The translations under genes and the position numbers were made by a program. The notes under the pieces are model-generated. The model was not told the DNA's origin. It made no database searches and worked only from the letters and a program-made list of their open reading frames with translations. Of a DNA stretch of 64,000 nucleotides, positions 17,867-27,551 are shown piece by piece. Numbering within the stretch: the stretch's first letter is position 1; every line of letters starts with the position of its first letter. The stretch spans positions 1-64,000 of the forward strand of contig CAYGTC010000018.1 in the NCBI GenBank assembly GCA_964352735.1, read 5' to 3'. Source of the stretch: NORP309 sp964352735 (GTDB lineage Bacteria > Pseudomonadota > Gammaproteobacteria > Xanthomonadales > Marinicellaceae).

Positions 17867-19297
17867 ATGAATAACAGTAAAAAAGCCGATGATTTATGGA
17901 ATGAAGACCTAGCACCAACCAATGCACAACAACGCAGCTGGGATTGGAAGGCCTACGCTGCGCTTTGGGTTGCCATGGTTGTTTGCGTACCAACCTATAT
18001 GCTTGCTGGCGGCTTAATTGCCGAAGGCATGAGTTGGTGGCAAGCTGTCATTACTGTTTTATTGGGCAACATTATTGTATTGGTCCCAATGATGTTGATC
18101 GGGCATGCAGGAGCCAAACACGGCATCCCATTTCCTGTATTGTTAAGATCTTCATTTGGAACCAAGGGCGCACGCATACCAGCGCTTGCAAGAGGTTTGG
18201 TGGCCTGTGGCTGGTTTGGCATCAATACCTGGGTTGGAGGGTCCGCAATCTATGTGATTGTCAATGCTCTGACTGCCAATGCCATCACTGGAGATACTCT
18301 TCCATTTATGGGCATAGATATTGGTCAATTCATGTGCTTTATCGGCTTTTGGGCCATGCATTTATACTTCATCAAAAATGGTACAGAATCAATACGGTGG
18401 CTAGAGACCTACGCAGCACCTTTCTTGATTGGTATGGGGTTGGTTTTGCTCGCTTGGGCTTATTTTACGGCAGGAGGCTTTGGAGAAATGTTATCGGCAC
18501 CTTCAAAATTTGCCCAAGGTGGGGAACGTGAGGGTCAGTTTTTAGGTGTTTTTGTTACCAGTTTAACAGCAATGGTTGGTTTTTGGGCAACTATGGCTTT
18601 GAACATTCCTGATTTTACCCGTTTTGCCAAATCTCAAAAAGATCAAATGATTGGGCAAGCCGTTGGACTGCCTTTACCTATGGCTCTTTTTGCTTTCATC
18701 AGTGTTGCAGTCACCTCAGCAACCGTTACCATTTATGGTGAAGCCATTTGGGATCCTGTGGTATTGGCTGGCAAAATGGGTGGAGTTGGTGTAATAGTGG
18801 CGTTAATGGCCTTAGTTGTTGCCACCTTAACTACCAATCTTGCTGCCAATGTGGTTGCGCCTGCTTATGGCTTTTCAAATCTCAGCCCGAATAAGATTAG
18901 CTTCAAGATGGGTGGGTATATTACTGCGGCTATTGGTATTGCCATTTTCCCATGGAAATTATTGGAAACAGCAGGAGGTTATCTGTTTGTGTGGTTAGTC
19001 GGTTATTCTGCCCTACTCGGGCCAATTGCAGGTATACTGATTGCCGATTATTTTATACTCAGAAAAAGCCGATTAAAAACCGATGATTTATTCATACATG
19101 ATGGCATATATCGCCCATGGAACCCTGCTGGTATCATTGCGCTTATCATTGGTATCATCCCTAATTTACCAGGTTTTCTCCACGCAGCTGGTATTCTTGA
19201 ATCGGTACCTGCAATCTTTGACACGCTATACAGTTACGCTTGGTTTGTTGGATTATTTATTGCAGCGATTCTTTATTTATTGTTAAGCAAAAAATAA
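17867..19297 (+). CDS. NCS1 family nucleobase/hydantoin permease
   Basis: The 476-residue membrane protein has about 12 transmembrane segments and the NCS1 pattern: N-terminal DLAPTNAQQRSW, GMSWWQAVITVLLGN, HGIPFPVLLRSSFG and GNI-like loops, ALNIPDFTRFAKSQ near residue 245, and NLAANVVAPAYGFSN. NCS1 carriers (CodB, PucI, Mhp1) use H+ or Na+ to import cytosine, uracil, allantoin or hydantoins. Its place at the end of the pyrimidine operon, 64 bases after the ureidopropionase gene and with CAGGA before the ATG, suggests uracil, thymine or dihydropyrimidine/hydantoin uptake. The exact substrate is inference. Confidence 0.9.
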   Translation: MNNSKKADDLWNEDLAPTNAQQRSWDWKAYAALWVAMVVCVPTYMLAGGLIAEGMSWWQAVITVLLGNIIVLVPMMLIGHAGAKHGIPFPVLLRSSFGTKGARIPALARGLVACGWFGINTWVGGSAIYVIVNALTANAITGDTLPFMGIDIGQFMCFIGFWAMHLYFIKNGTESIRWLETYAAPFLIGMGLVLLAWAYFTAGGFGEMLSAPSKFAQGGEREGQFLGVFVTSLTAMVGFWATMALNIPDFTRFAKSQKDQMIGQAVGLPLPMALFAFISVAVTSATVTIYGEAIWDPVVLAGKMGGVGVIVALMALVVATLTTNLAANVVAPAYGFSNLSPNKISFKMGGYITAAIGIAIFPWKLLETAGGYLFVWLVGYSALLGPIAGILIADYFILRKSRLKTDDLFIHDGIYRPWNPAGIIALIIGIIPNLPGFLHAAGILESVPAIFDTLYSYAWFVGLFIAAILYLLLSKK

Positions 19298-19357
19298 AGA
19301 ATTCAGTTTCTAAAGACCTAATCAATGAAATAGCATTACCTAAATGGTGATAGTGCT

Positions 19358-19456
19358 TAGCCAGAACATTTCATCATAGAACGGATTTTAGGGTAAAAAT
19401 GGCAAAGTAGATTGAATAAAATCAATTTCTACCGATTTGATGAAATATTCGGTTTA
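19358..19456. repeat. TA-flanked inverted-repeat element, copy C (inverted, shortest)
   Basis: About 95 bp lie between TA borders at 19358-19359 and 19455-19456. Its left arm (TTTCATCATAGAA onward to about 19413) is nearly identical to the complement of copy B's right arm. Its right arm (19414-19454) is the complement of copy A's left arm, including ACCGATTTGATGAAATATTC. It is therefore inverted relative to copies A and B and joins the two arms with little spacer. It starts about 60 bases after the NCS1 permease stop. Confidence 0.8.
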
Positions 19457-19524
19457 GTATAATCTCATTTTAAATAACATGAGACCTCAAAACACCATAA
19501 AACACTAAACATACTTATAAATTC

Positions 19525-19540
19525 ATAGAAATATTTCTAT
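19525..19540. repeat. Perfect 16-base palindrome
   Basis: ATAGAAATATTTCTAT is its own complement. It lies in the intergenic region between the convergent NCS1 permease and C25 peptidase genes, where no promoter is expected. The rest of the 19298-19705 gap holds element copy C and the hairpin at 19661-19694; I see no gene. Confidence 0.4.
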
Positions 19541-19660
19541 TCAATACCAGCAATGACTATGCACCCAATAGGAATCACATAGTTAATAATAACATAAATT
19601 AAGGATTCTAAACGCTGCTGAATTTAAAAGGAAAGGGAATTTTTACGCTATAACAAACAT

Positions 19661-19694
19661 AAACACAGGTGAATAAAATTATTCACCTGTGTTT
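19661..19694. terminator. Strong hairpin downstream of the C25 peptidase gene
   Basis: A perfect 16-base inverted repeat (AAACACAGGTGAATAA, two-base centre, complement) starts 12 bases past the stop of the minus-strand peptidase gene and would end its transcript. There is no long T-run, so termination efficiency is uncertain. It also faces the 3' end of the plus-strand permease operon. Confidence 0.65.
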
Positions 19695-19705
19695 ATAATC
19701 ACTAT

Positions 19706-22700
19706 TTATTGTGAAATAACCAAAGCAGGATCACCCAATAAGCTATGGCCCAATAAGACATCCAAATTATCAGGATTCTCTTCAGCCATTCTTCGCTTGG
19801 CCAATAACATTGCCTCACCAATGGTCATATTAGGCGTTATCAACAATGGTAATGACAGGTTACCAAGTATTTGCTCAGAAGCAACTTTGGTTAAAGTCGA
19901 CGGACCAAGAACCGCAGCAGCACCGTTGGTTCCTGAAAGTAAGAACTTATGAGCCAAAGTATTGGCAAAAGGAGAAACAAAATAAGTATTCCAGCAGCCC
20001 CATTGATTGACCACTGTAGGCTTATCATAATTCGTCATAACACTGGCATTGTTGGTATCAAACACCCCTTCAAATGCCCATCGAGTTGGGCTAGAATGTC
20101 CGAAGAAATTTAACATGGCCAAACCAGAATCCGCTTGATTTAATATGTCATTCTTAATTTCATCTGGGGTCTTATTATCAAGGTAAGATGAAGCATAGTT
20201 CCAATGTTGCGGCAATACTTGTATCATGTCTTCACTGTAAGAAGCGAATGAACCATCAGGCTCAGTATTATCAGCTACAAATAAAATAGAATCCTGATAA
20301 GTTTTTTGAGAATATTGAATGGTCTTTTGAATGAGCAATGATAATTCATCGACAGTTCTGACCGGGAATCTCCCCAAAGGCAAATCAGGTACATTGTCAT
20401 TATCAAAATCAACCAAGGCACTGTCAGATGGTGTAAACCTTAAAATCTCACTGGTAGGTTTATACATGGTAGGTATAAAACTCAAACTACCTAAATTTAA
20501 ATAATTATGATAATCATAGCTATCACCACCAACCAATAAAACCATTTGCACATTCATCACATCAACTGCTTCTTGAATGTATGATTTAATTGCCGATGCA
20601 TCTATCCTGCTTGCAGAATACTTTTCATAAATATCAAAGACATTAACAATTTTCACGCTCATGTTATTATTTTCATGGAAAGATTTAAGTGTAGACAAAT
20701 CATTGATAAATGCTGGATGTGTGATCATCAAGTAATCAGCTGTACCTATTAACAAATCATCAGCTTGATGAGACACTTTTAATTCAGGCGTTAAATAATC
20801 CTGATTTTGAATCACAATGTAACGACTTGTATCACCCATATCTGGAATCAGTATTTTCGAAATATTTGTATCAGTAGACAATTGTATGCCTATTAATTCA
20901 ATTGGCGAACCACTATTAATAGCATAAACTTTAAAGTTTTGGTCATGGATGTTTTCCACATAAAAACCCCGGCCAGATGACAACTCAAAACCATCAGAAA
21001 AGATCACATCTGTTGCAGGGTCATTAATCACCATACCCACTTCAAATTGATAATGATCTGAATGACTGATCAGCTTTCTATTGTAACTAATTTCGACTGA
21101 TTCTAGATTAATCAAATCAAAATTAAATCCGGTATCTAAAGGCAAATCGAAAGTCAGAACATTTTCCGTATTAGTTAGGTTTAATGGAACTGAATAATTC
21201 ATTTCCGCATGACCATCTTCAAAAACATCAACAATGTTTTGATCATTCCAATTGATTTTCAAATGATGATCCAGTGCATTGCCAGGGAAATCTGTTACAC
21301 CAAATAGGGCTAAATCAATATGGGCTTGTTGATCATACAAATCTTGAAGCACCACATTAAATTGTGTTTGCGAGGCTTCATAGATGGCTCTAAAACCAGT
21401 ATTGAACCAAGGATCTCCATTCGGTGAAACATTGCTGTACTGTGTATTTTCATCGATACTATATTTTGCCCTTTCATATGCATTGACAATTATTTCTTCA
21501 ACATTAATTGTTGTTTCTGGTATCGATGCATTTACTGATCCGTTTACTGATGCATTTATGGAAATATGATAAACATTGTCATTGGTATAAAAATCATCTT
21601 TACTGACACCATAAAACTCAATATAACTGTTCACACCAAATATTGGATCGTTAATTTTTCGAGGAACAGAAATTTTTCCTTGCTCAGTTTTCAACTCAAG
21701 TGCAATGAAATGAGATTCATAACCAGTTAAATCCAGACCCATTTCAAGCAACTGTGTATGATGAACTCTGTACATACCAGTCTGATTCACATGAACATCC
21801 AGACTGTCAACAGTCGCACTATTAAAACGATTTGAAGCTTTTAATTGATCATTGATATCTTTCCAGTCAATTTTTTCTTGTTCTTGTTTAAACCCATACT
21901 TTTCGCCAATAGAAAATGGCCCATGAATCGTGACTTTTCCACTGGTATCTGTATCAGTCAACCACAAAGGCTGGTCATTCACAACATTGAAATTTTGTCG
22001 ATAATCATTGTGTTGCAATGAATCAATGTTATTAGATTTAATAAAATCCGAACGCGTTTCAATTCTACCATCTTGAGCTTCTTGATACACAGTGAATCCA
22101 AGGTTACCAGTTTCAGTGCTGGTTCCAAAATAAACATGCACTTCTTGGTCAATTATTTCGGACTCAAAGTAAGCCAAAGTAACGGCAGTTGTTGTGATTC
22201 CTCCATTGAAATAACCAAAATCATTGTTGATAGAATTTGCATTAACAATGGTTGCTTGTTGAAGACCATTGGTGGCTGTTTGGGTGGTCTGCTCATATCC
22301 TGCTACTCGGGTATTATCAATGTTTGAAGAAACAAGATAATTGCCAGCAGGTATGCCATCGAATTGATAAAAACCAGTGTTATCAGTGATGATAGAGCCA
22401 AATTTTGAATCTGCCGCATCAATGACACCATTGTTATTAAGGTCTCGGTATAACGTAACTGCTGTAGACTCTATAAACGGCTCGCCGGAATTAAGGGCTG
22501 CATTATCATTGGCATCTTCAAAAATGGTACCTGACAAACTGAATGCTGCATCACCTATTACACCAAAATCAGCAGTGATGATTTGGTTGTTACCAGTAAC
22601 AAGTTCAGTTGCATATGGGCTTTGCTGACCGTGTGAATCTGTATCAGCTGTACCAAAAGTTTGCACTGTTGATTCGAGTACACCACCTGCGGCGAAATTA

Positions 22701-25700
22701 CTTGAATCTAACTCAACCAAATACGATTCATTGGGCAAGCCATTGAAACTATAAACACCATTGGTATTGGTTAAAGTTTGTCTTAAGAGGTTATCAGTGC
22801 CGTCATTATCAATGACACCATTGCCATTAACATCTTGCCACAAATTAAGACTCACACCTTGAATTCCAGCTTCTGTTAACTCTCTTATGCCATTGTTATT
22901 GGCATCTAAAAATACCAGATTTCCAATCGAACCAGGTCCAGGAGCATAACCAAAATCAGCTGTTAAAAAATTCTGGTTTGCGCTTAGGTTTATGGTTCCG
23001 ATAGCCGGTGAAGTCTGGTTGTTTCCAACCAATACGCCATTGGTATCCGATACTTGAACTTGATAGTTACCGGGTAAAACCCCATTGAATAAGTAATTAC
23101 CCTGATCATCTGTGATAGCCGTTGCTAATAAATCATCATCACCGGTGCCAAATACTCCATCACTACCAGGACCAATTAAATTGACCGTAACATTTTCAAT
23201 ACCAAGTTCACCAACGTCCTCAATTCCATCAGAGTTAGAATCTAACCAAATCGTATCACCAATACTGCCTGTGGTCCCTGCATTGGGTTGAAAACCCCAG
23301 TCAAGACTTAAAAAGGCATCATCAGCCATGGTTGTCACTTGATAAGTATCACCTGAATTGGTTGGTGTCGAATTATATGCAGCTGGAACAGTTGCTGTAT
23401 CAACAGTTACAATGTACATTCCCGGTGGTAAATTACTGAATAAATAGCTGCCATCAGGTGCTGTACCAGTCGTTGTAGATAAAGTAATATCATCTGCAGT
23501 ACCAAAAATGTCATCTGGTCCTGCTCCCAACAAATCTACATCAACCCCAGCAATGCCAACTTCACCCACATCCCTGATTGCATTTCCATTGGTATCTGCC
23601 CAGATTAAATCTCCAAGCAAACTGGTTCCGGCTTGGCTTGAATAGCCAAAATCAGCATCGTTATAATCTTCTCCATCTGAAAGCACAATATTGGTTGTTG
23701 GATTTGTCAGAGAGGGAGACAAGGTTAATCCTGCTGGCAGTGTTGAAGTATCAACCTCGACATAGTAATTGCCTGCATTCAGACCTTGGAAATCATAGTT
23801 ACCAAAAATATCAGTTAAAGTTGAGGCAACCATAACATCATCTGCATTACCAATAATGCCATCAGCACCTGGTGTCAATAAATTCAATGTTACAGATTGT
23901 ATGCCTGATTCGTTATTGTCCTGTACACCATCCATGTTGGTATCAAACCACACAAAATCACCAATCGATGCTGTTCCGCTGCTTCTGACATAACCAAAAT
24001 CGACATCGGTGATATCCGTGCCCATTAAAGTAACATCTATGATATCCAAACCACTGGTCAATGAATAATCATTGAGTATATCAGAGGCATCGGTAACTTC
24101 AATGCGATAGTCATTATCAGGTAAGTCAGGGAAACTGTAATCTCCTGCTGAGTCAGTAGATGTGGTAGCCAATATAATATCGTCAACAGTACCAAAAATA
24201 CCATCTGCACCAGCTATAGACAAAGTTAAAGTAACAGATTCAAAGCCTGGTTCTCCGGCGCCATCATCCAGGCCATCGGCGTCAAGGTCTTCAAAAACAT
24301 TGCCAGAAATATCAGCAAGTGAAGAATTATTGTAACCAAAGTCTTGCTCCAAGTCACTGCCGCCCAAAATAAGAGTGGTACTTGATTGTTCATTACATAT
24401 GATGCATGTTCCTGCCTCGTCTGGATCGCCTGTTTGAGTATAACCTGCCAACTCAGTTTGACCGGTGTTAATGACTACTACATAATCCACACCAATAAGA
24501 TCTTCAAAAAGATAATTACCATTAACATCAGTGGTTGTTATATTTACAATACTATCAGTTGGGTCAAATATTCCATTACTATTTGCATCAAAATATAAGG
24601 TGATGTCTACTCCAGCAATACCAACTTCATTATCGTCTTGGACACCATTGCTGTTGGCATCACTCCATACCGTATCACCAATGGTACCACTTTGATTATA
24701 ACCAAAACTAATATTACTGACATTCGCGCCATTGAGTGTGACATCAAAGAAGCCATCTTCAGCTGGAGTCGTAGTGCTCTGGTAATCAATCAATTCATTA
24801 TTGGCATCTGATACTTGCAACCGATAATCACCATCCTCTAAACCAGTAAAACTAAAATTACCATTAGCATCAGTAATAGCCGTTGCAATGACCACGCCAT
24901 TTTCATCCAGTAAATTGACAGTGACATTTTCAATACCACTTTCTGAAGCATCAAATACACCATCATTATCATTATCTAACCAGACCCTATCGGTAATGTT
25001 AAAGAGTGCATTATTGTCATAACCAAAATCTAGGGTTAACAATACGTCTCCTGCCTCAACAGCAAATGGATCACTCGGGGAGGAATTAGATTGTGGGCCT
25101 GTTGTTAAAGTGTATCCAGTTAATTCACTGGCTGTGTCTGTAACTTGAACAACATATTCACCCGGAGCTACATTGGTAAAGAGATATTGACCATCAGCAC
25201 CGGTAGTAGTCGTTGCAACAACCATATTGGTAGCTGCGTCAATTAAATCTAAAGTCACTCCTGAGATACCTGGCTCACCAGGATCTCTAACGCCATCAGC
25301 ATCAGCATCTGACCACACCAAATCTCCAACAATGGCATCACTGGATGAATCATTGGTGTAAGGGAAATCTTGTTCAAAATTTGAACTGTTGTTTGCCAAA
25401 GTAAATACAGATTGAGGGTTTACAGTACCAGATGACAATGTCAAACCACTGGGCAGTGAAGATTCTTCAACTTGAACATAATAATTTGAGCCCACTAAAT
25501 TTGTAAACATGTAACTGCCATCAGATCCAGTTTGTGTGGTTTCAATTAAAAAGTCATCACCTCCACCAAATACGCCATCTGGCCCTGCATCGTATAATGA
25601 GACAAGGACATTGGATAATCCTGGCTCTCCAATATCAAAAACACCATCGGCATCAATATCTAACCACACCAAATCACCAACAGCTGATTCTCTAATGATG

Positions 25701-27193
25701 GCTGGACAAATGGCAAATTTAGCCATCGAACCTGATTGAAAAAACTCAACCTCAACTGTTCTTACTCCAGTATTAGTAAGAGTTACGCCACCCAGTCCAT
25801 TGTCTCCAACACTGGGTAATATGGTAGAGTCGATCTCGACTCCTGCTGCATTTAAGAATCGTGCTTCGCCTGCATTAACCCCTATAGTATCACCAAAATC
25901 CAAAAACAATAGCTCATTCATATTAAGATCTCTATCGAAATCAAATATTAATGTGCCTCCAACTGCATTGTCATCTGGATCACTTTGATCACCATCTTCT
26001 GAAATGATTAAAATTCGACGTTGTGGTATTCTATTTTCACCAACCAAGCCAAAAGCGCCATCTGCTCCTTCTCCTGGCCCTCCAAATGATTCATGTGGTG
26101 AACCGAGATCATCATCTCCACCTGTTGGATTGGCGCCATCAAAAATCATCGCATCCCCAGAACCTCCCGTTGCAGATACCGTAATCCCCCATGGTGCGAA
26201 TTGATTGGTAATAATGTCACCAGCACTGGTATCGATGCCGTTTGGAAAGGTATCAAAATCAATCACGGGTAAACATGCTGTGGCTTCGAAACCAAAATCT
26301 TGGTTATTGAAAACACCATGTGCCAACACATTGATTGACTGTTGAAATCCACCTGTCGTAGAAGCATAACCGATGGCAGGCAATGAACTCTCTACAACTT
26401 TGATGCAATAGTTACCCAAATCAGAGACATTAAAACTGTAATCGCCTGATGCATCAGTAAATGTATTTTGAATGGCTGGTCCGGAACAATCAGATGTTGA
26501 GAATAAATTCACTGATGTATTGGCAATTGATACTTCTCCAGCATCTAAAACCCCTTCTCCGCTGAGGTCATACCACACATTACCCATAAAGGTAGATGTA
26601 TTAGGAATGGGTGCTACACCAGCAACATTAACATTATCAACAAAGAAGAATTCATTACCACCAAGAAAACCTTCGGCAAATATCTGAATTTCTGTGGTAG
26701 CAGTAAGAAAAGATACTGGTATAGATTCAGAAAAAGTACCTGTCACATTTTGGGGTATACCACAAATGTCTGCGCCAATTTGAGTGAAGGCATCCGATGG
26801 TTGTGCCCTGATCAACACATTGATTTCATCGGCACCGCCAACACCACAATTTTCTGTTGCACCAGACATTTCCCAATCAAAACTTAGAGTAGCTGAGGTA
26901 GCTGTATCTAAATCCAGAGTTCGTTGAATTGTATCAGCAGCACCTCCAGGCTGAAATCTCAACCGGTTACCCAGGATTAAAATATCACCTGAACCAGCTA
27001 AGTTGTTATCCCCAGTTTCTGTCCATGATTGAGCAGACCAGTCGGTCGACCCATTTGAATTATTATAAGATACAGAATCAAATTGATCCCTGTATTGAAA
27101 TGGTCCTTGTACAGCCATAGCCATATCCGAACATGTGAAAATAAAAACCAAAGCGACACAAAAGAGCTTTGATTTTTCGATAGAAAAATTCAT
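19706..27193 (-). CDS. Giant secreted protein: SdrD-type repeats plus C25 (gingipain-like) peptidase
   Basis: I use the ATG at 27193 (2,495 residues). The frame stays open to a GTG at 27223, but the ATG begins a standard signal peptide (basic start, hydrophobic core, cleavage near AMA). Domain order: a beta-sandwich (about 30-200); the first of 11 SdrD B-like modules; an inserted Asp/Gly-rich beta domain (about 310-500); ten more modules to about residue 1660, each reading GDxVWxDxDxDGxxDxGExGIxxVxVxL and ending DxDFGY; a linker domain; and a C25 cysteine peptidase with His2366 (FFGHSSP) and Cys2400 (QWGCWN). An IFSDGFE motif sits at about 2065. C25 peptidases are exported proteases of the gingipain clan; the Ca-binding modules probably form a stalk. 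Whether it is surface-bound or released is not evident. Confidence 0.88.
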   Translation of the reverse strand: MNFSIEKSKLFCVALVFIFTCSDMAMAVQGPFQYRDQFDSVSYNNSNGSTDWSAQSWTETGDNNLAGSGDILILGNRLRFQPGGAADTIQRTLDLDTATSATLSFDWEMSGATENCGVGGADEINVLIRAQPSDAFTQIGADICGIPQNVTGTFSESIPVSFLTATTEIQIFAEGFLGGNEFFFVDNVNVAGVAPIPNTSTFMGNVWYDLSGEGVLDAGEVSIANTSVNLFSTSDCSGPAIQNTFTDASGDYSFNVSDLGNYCIKVVESSLPAIGYASTTGGFQQSINVLAHGVFNNQDFGFEATACLPVIDFDTFPNGIDTSAGDIITNQFAPWGITVSATGGSGDAMIFDGANPTGGDDDLGSPHESFGGPGEGADGAFGLVGENRIPQRRILIISEDGDQSDPDDNAVGGTLIFDFDRDLNMNELLFLDFGDTIGVNAGEARFLNAAGVEIDSTILPSVGDNGLGGVTLTNTGVRTVEVEFFQSGSMAKFAICPAIIRESAVGDLVWLDIDADGVFDIGEPGLSNVLVSLYDAGPDGVFGGGDDFLIETTQTGSDGSYMFTNLVGSNYYVQVEESSLPSGLTLSSGTVNPQSVFTLANNSSNFEQDFPYTNDSSSDAIVGDLVWSDADADGVRDPGEPGISGVTLDLIDAATNMVVATTTTGADGQYLFTNVAPGEYVVQVTDTASELTGYTLTTGPQSNSSPSDPFAVEAGDVLLTLDFGYDNNALFNITDRVWLDNDNDGVFDASESGIENVTVNLLDENGVVIATAITDANGNFSFTGLEDGDYRLQVSDANNELIDYQSTTTPAEDGFFDVTLNGANVSNISFGYNQSGTIGDTVWSDANSNGVQDDNEVGIAGVDITLYFDANSNGIFDPTDSIVNITTTDVNGNYLFEDLIGVDYVVVINTGQTELAGYTQTGDPDEAGTCIICNEQSSTTLILGGSDLEQDFGYNNSSLADISGNVFEDLDADGLDDGAGEPGFESVTLTLSIAGADGIFGTVDDIILATTSTDSAGDYSFPDLPDNDYRIEVTDASDILNDYSLTSGLDIIDVTLMGTDITDVDFGYVRSSGTASIGDFVWFDTNMDGVQDNNESGIQSVTLNLLTPGADGIIGNADDVMVASTLTDIFGNYDFQGLNAGNYYVEVDTSTLPAGLTLSPSLTNPTTNIVLSDGEDYNDADFGYSSQAGTSLLGDLIWADTNGNAIRDVGEVGIAGVDVDLLGAGPDDIFGTADDITLSTTTGTAPDGSYLFSNLPPGMYIVTVDTATVPAAYNSTPTNSGDTYQVTTMADDAFLSLDWGFQPNAGTTGSIGDTIWLDSNSDGIEDVGELGIENVTVNLIGPGSDGVFGTGDDDLLATAITDDQGNYLFNGVLPGNYQVQVSDTNGVLVGNNQTSPAIGTINLSANQNFLTADFGYAPGPGSIGNLVFLDANNNGIRELTEAGIQGVSLNLWQDVNGNGVIDNDGTDNLLRQTLTNTNGVYSFNGLPNESYLVELDSSNFAAGGVLESTVQTFGTADTDSHGQQSPYATELVTGNNQIITADFGVIGDAAFSLSGTIFEDANDNAALNSGEPFIESTAVTLYRDLNNNGVIDAADSKFGSIITDNTGFYQFDGIPAGNYLVSSNIDNTRVAGYEQTTQTATNGLQQATIVNANSINNDFGYFNGGITTTAVTLAYFESEIIDQEVHVYFGTSTETGNLGFTVYQEAQDGRIETRSDFIKSNNIDSLQHNDYRQNFNVVNDQPLWLTDTDTSGKVTIHGPFSIGEKYGFKQEQEKIDWKDINDQLKASNRFNSATVDSLDVHVNQTGMYRVHHTQLLEMGLDLTGYESHFIALELKTEQGKISVPRKINDPIFGVNSYIEFYGVSKDDFYTNDNVYHISINASVNGSVNASIPETTINVEEIIVNAYERAKYSIDENTQYSNVSPNGDPWFNTGFRAIYEASQTQFNVVLQDLYDQQAHIDLALFGVTDFPGNALDHHLKINWNDQNIVDVFEDGHAEMNYSVPLNLTNTENVLTFDLPLDTGFNFDLINLESVEISYNRKLISHSDHYQFEVGMVINDPATDVIFSDGFELSSGRGFYVENIHDQNFKVYAINSGSPIELIGIQLSTDTNISKILIPDMGDTSRYIVIQNQDYLTPELKVSHQADDLLIGTADYLMITHPAFINDLSTLKSFHENNNMSVKIVNVFDIYEKYSASRIDASAIKSYIQEAVDVMNVQMVLLVGGDSYDYHNYLNLGSLSFIPTMYKPTSEILRFTPSDSALVDFDNDNVPDLPLGRFPVRTVDELSLLIQKTIQYSQKTYQDSILFVADNTEPDGSFASYSEDMIQVLPQHWNYASSYLDNKTPDEIKNDILNQADSGLAMLNFFGHSSPTRWAFEGVFDTNNASVMTNYDKPTVVNQWGCWNTYFVSPFANTLAHKFLLSGTNGAAAVLGPSTLTKVASEQILGNLSLPLLITPNMTIGEAMLLAKRRMAEENPDNLDVLLGHSLLGDPALVISQ

Positions 27194-27359
27194 AACACAA
27201 ACACAATCTATTATTACCCACACACATTATACAAAAACTAAAAGGGAAATAGGTGTTATTGTGGCTAATTACTGTTAACTATTGTAACAAACATGAAAAA
27301 AAATGAATTTTGCAAGTAAATCATAAAAAAAAACTCAATAAAATTCCAGTTTTTGAATT

Positions 27360-27504
27360 TAACCCGAATATTTCATCATAGAATGAATTTGAGGGATAAA
27401 ATAACAAACTGATTGAGTTAACATCACTTTAAAGCCCGTTATAGAAGGTTTTCAAGTGATGTTATTCAAGATATGCAAACATTTTTTTCATAAAACCATT
27501 CAGG
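27360..27504. repeat. TA-flanked element, copy D (degenerate or composite)
   Basis: A good left arm begins at the TA at 27360-27361 (CCCGAATATTTCATCATAGA) and matches copies B, C and E for about 55 bases. The right side lacks an inverted terminal repeat. Instead CATAAAACCATTCAGG (27489-27504), identical to the complement of copy A 7561-7576, appears in direct orientation. The copy lies downstream of the DUF1501 gene's stop (27552) and upstream of the giant gene. The other bases of the 27194-27551 gap show no gene. Confidence 0.65.
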
Positions 27505-27551
27505 AACAAACTGTATTTTAGACCAATAATCAAGACATTAGAATCACCGAC

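Noticed and set aside
22800..26600. Regular repetition suggestive of a tandem DNA repeat or CRISPR
   Set aside because: The periodicity is protein-level: SdrD modules of about 120 residues with diverged codons. No identical direct repeats with unique spacers.
27194..27223. GTG start for the giant peptidase
   Set aside because: The ATG at 27193 gives a normal signal peptide; the extra ten residues would spoil it.
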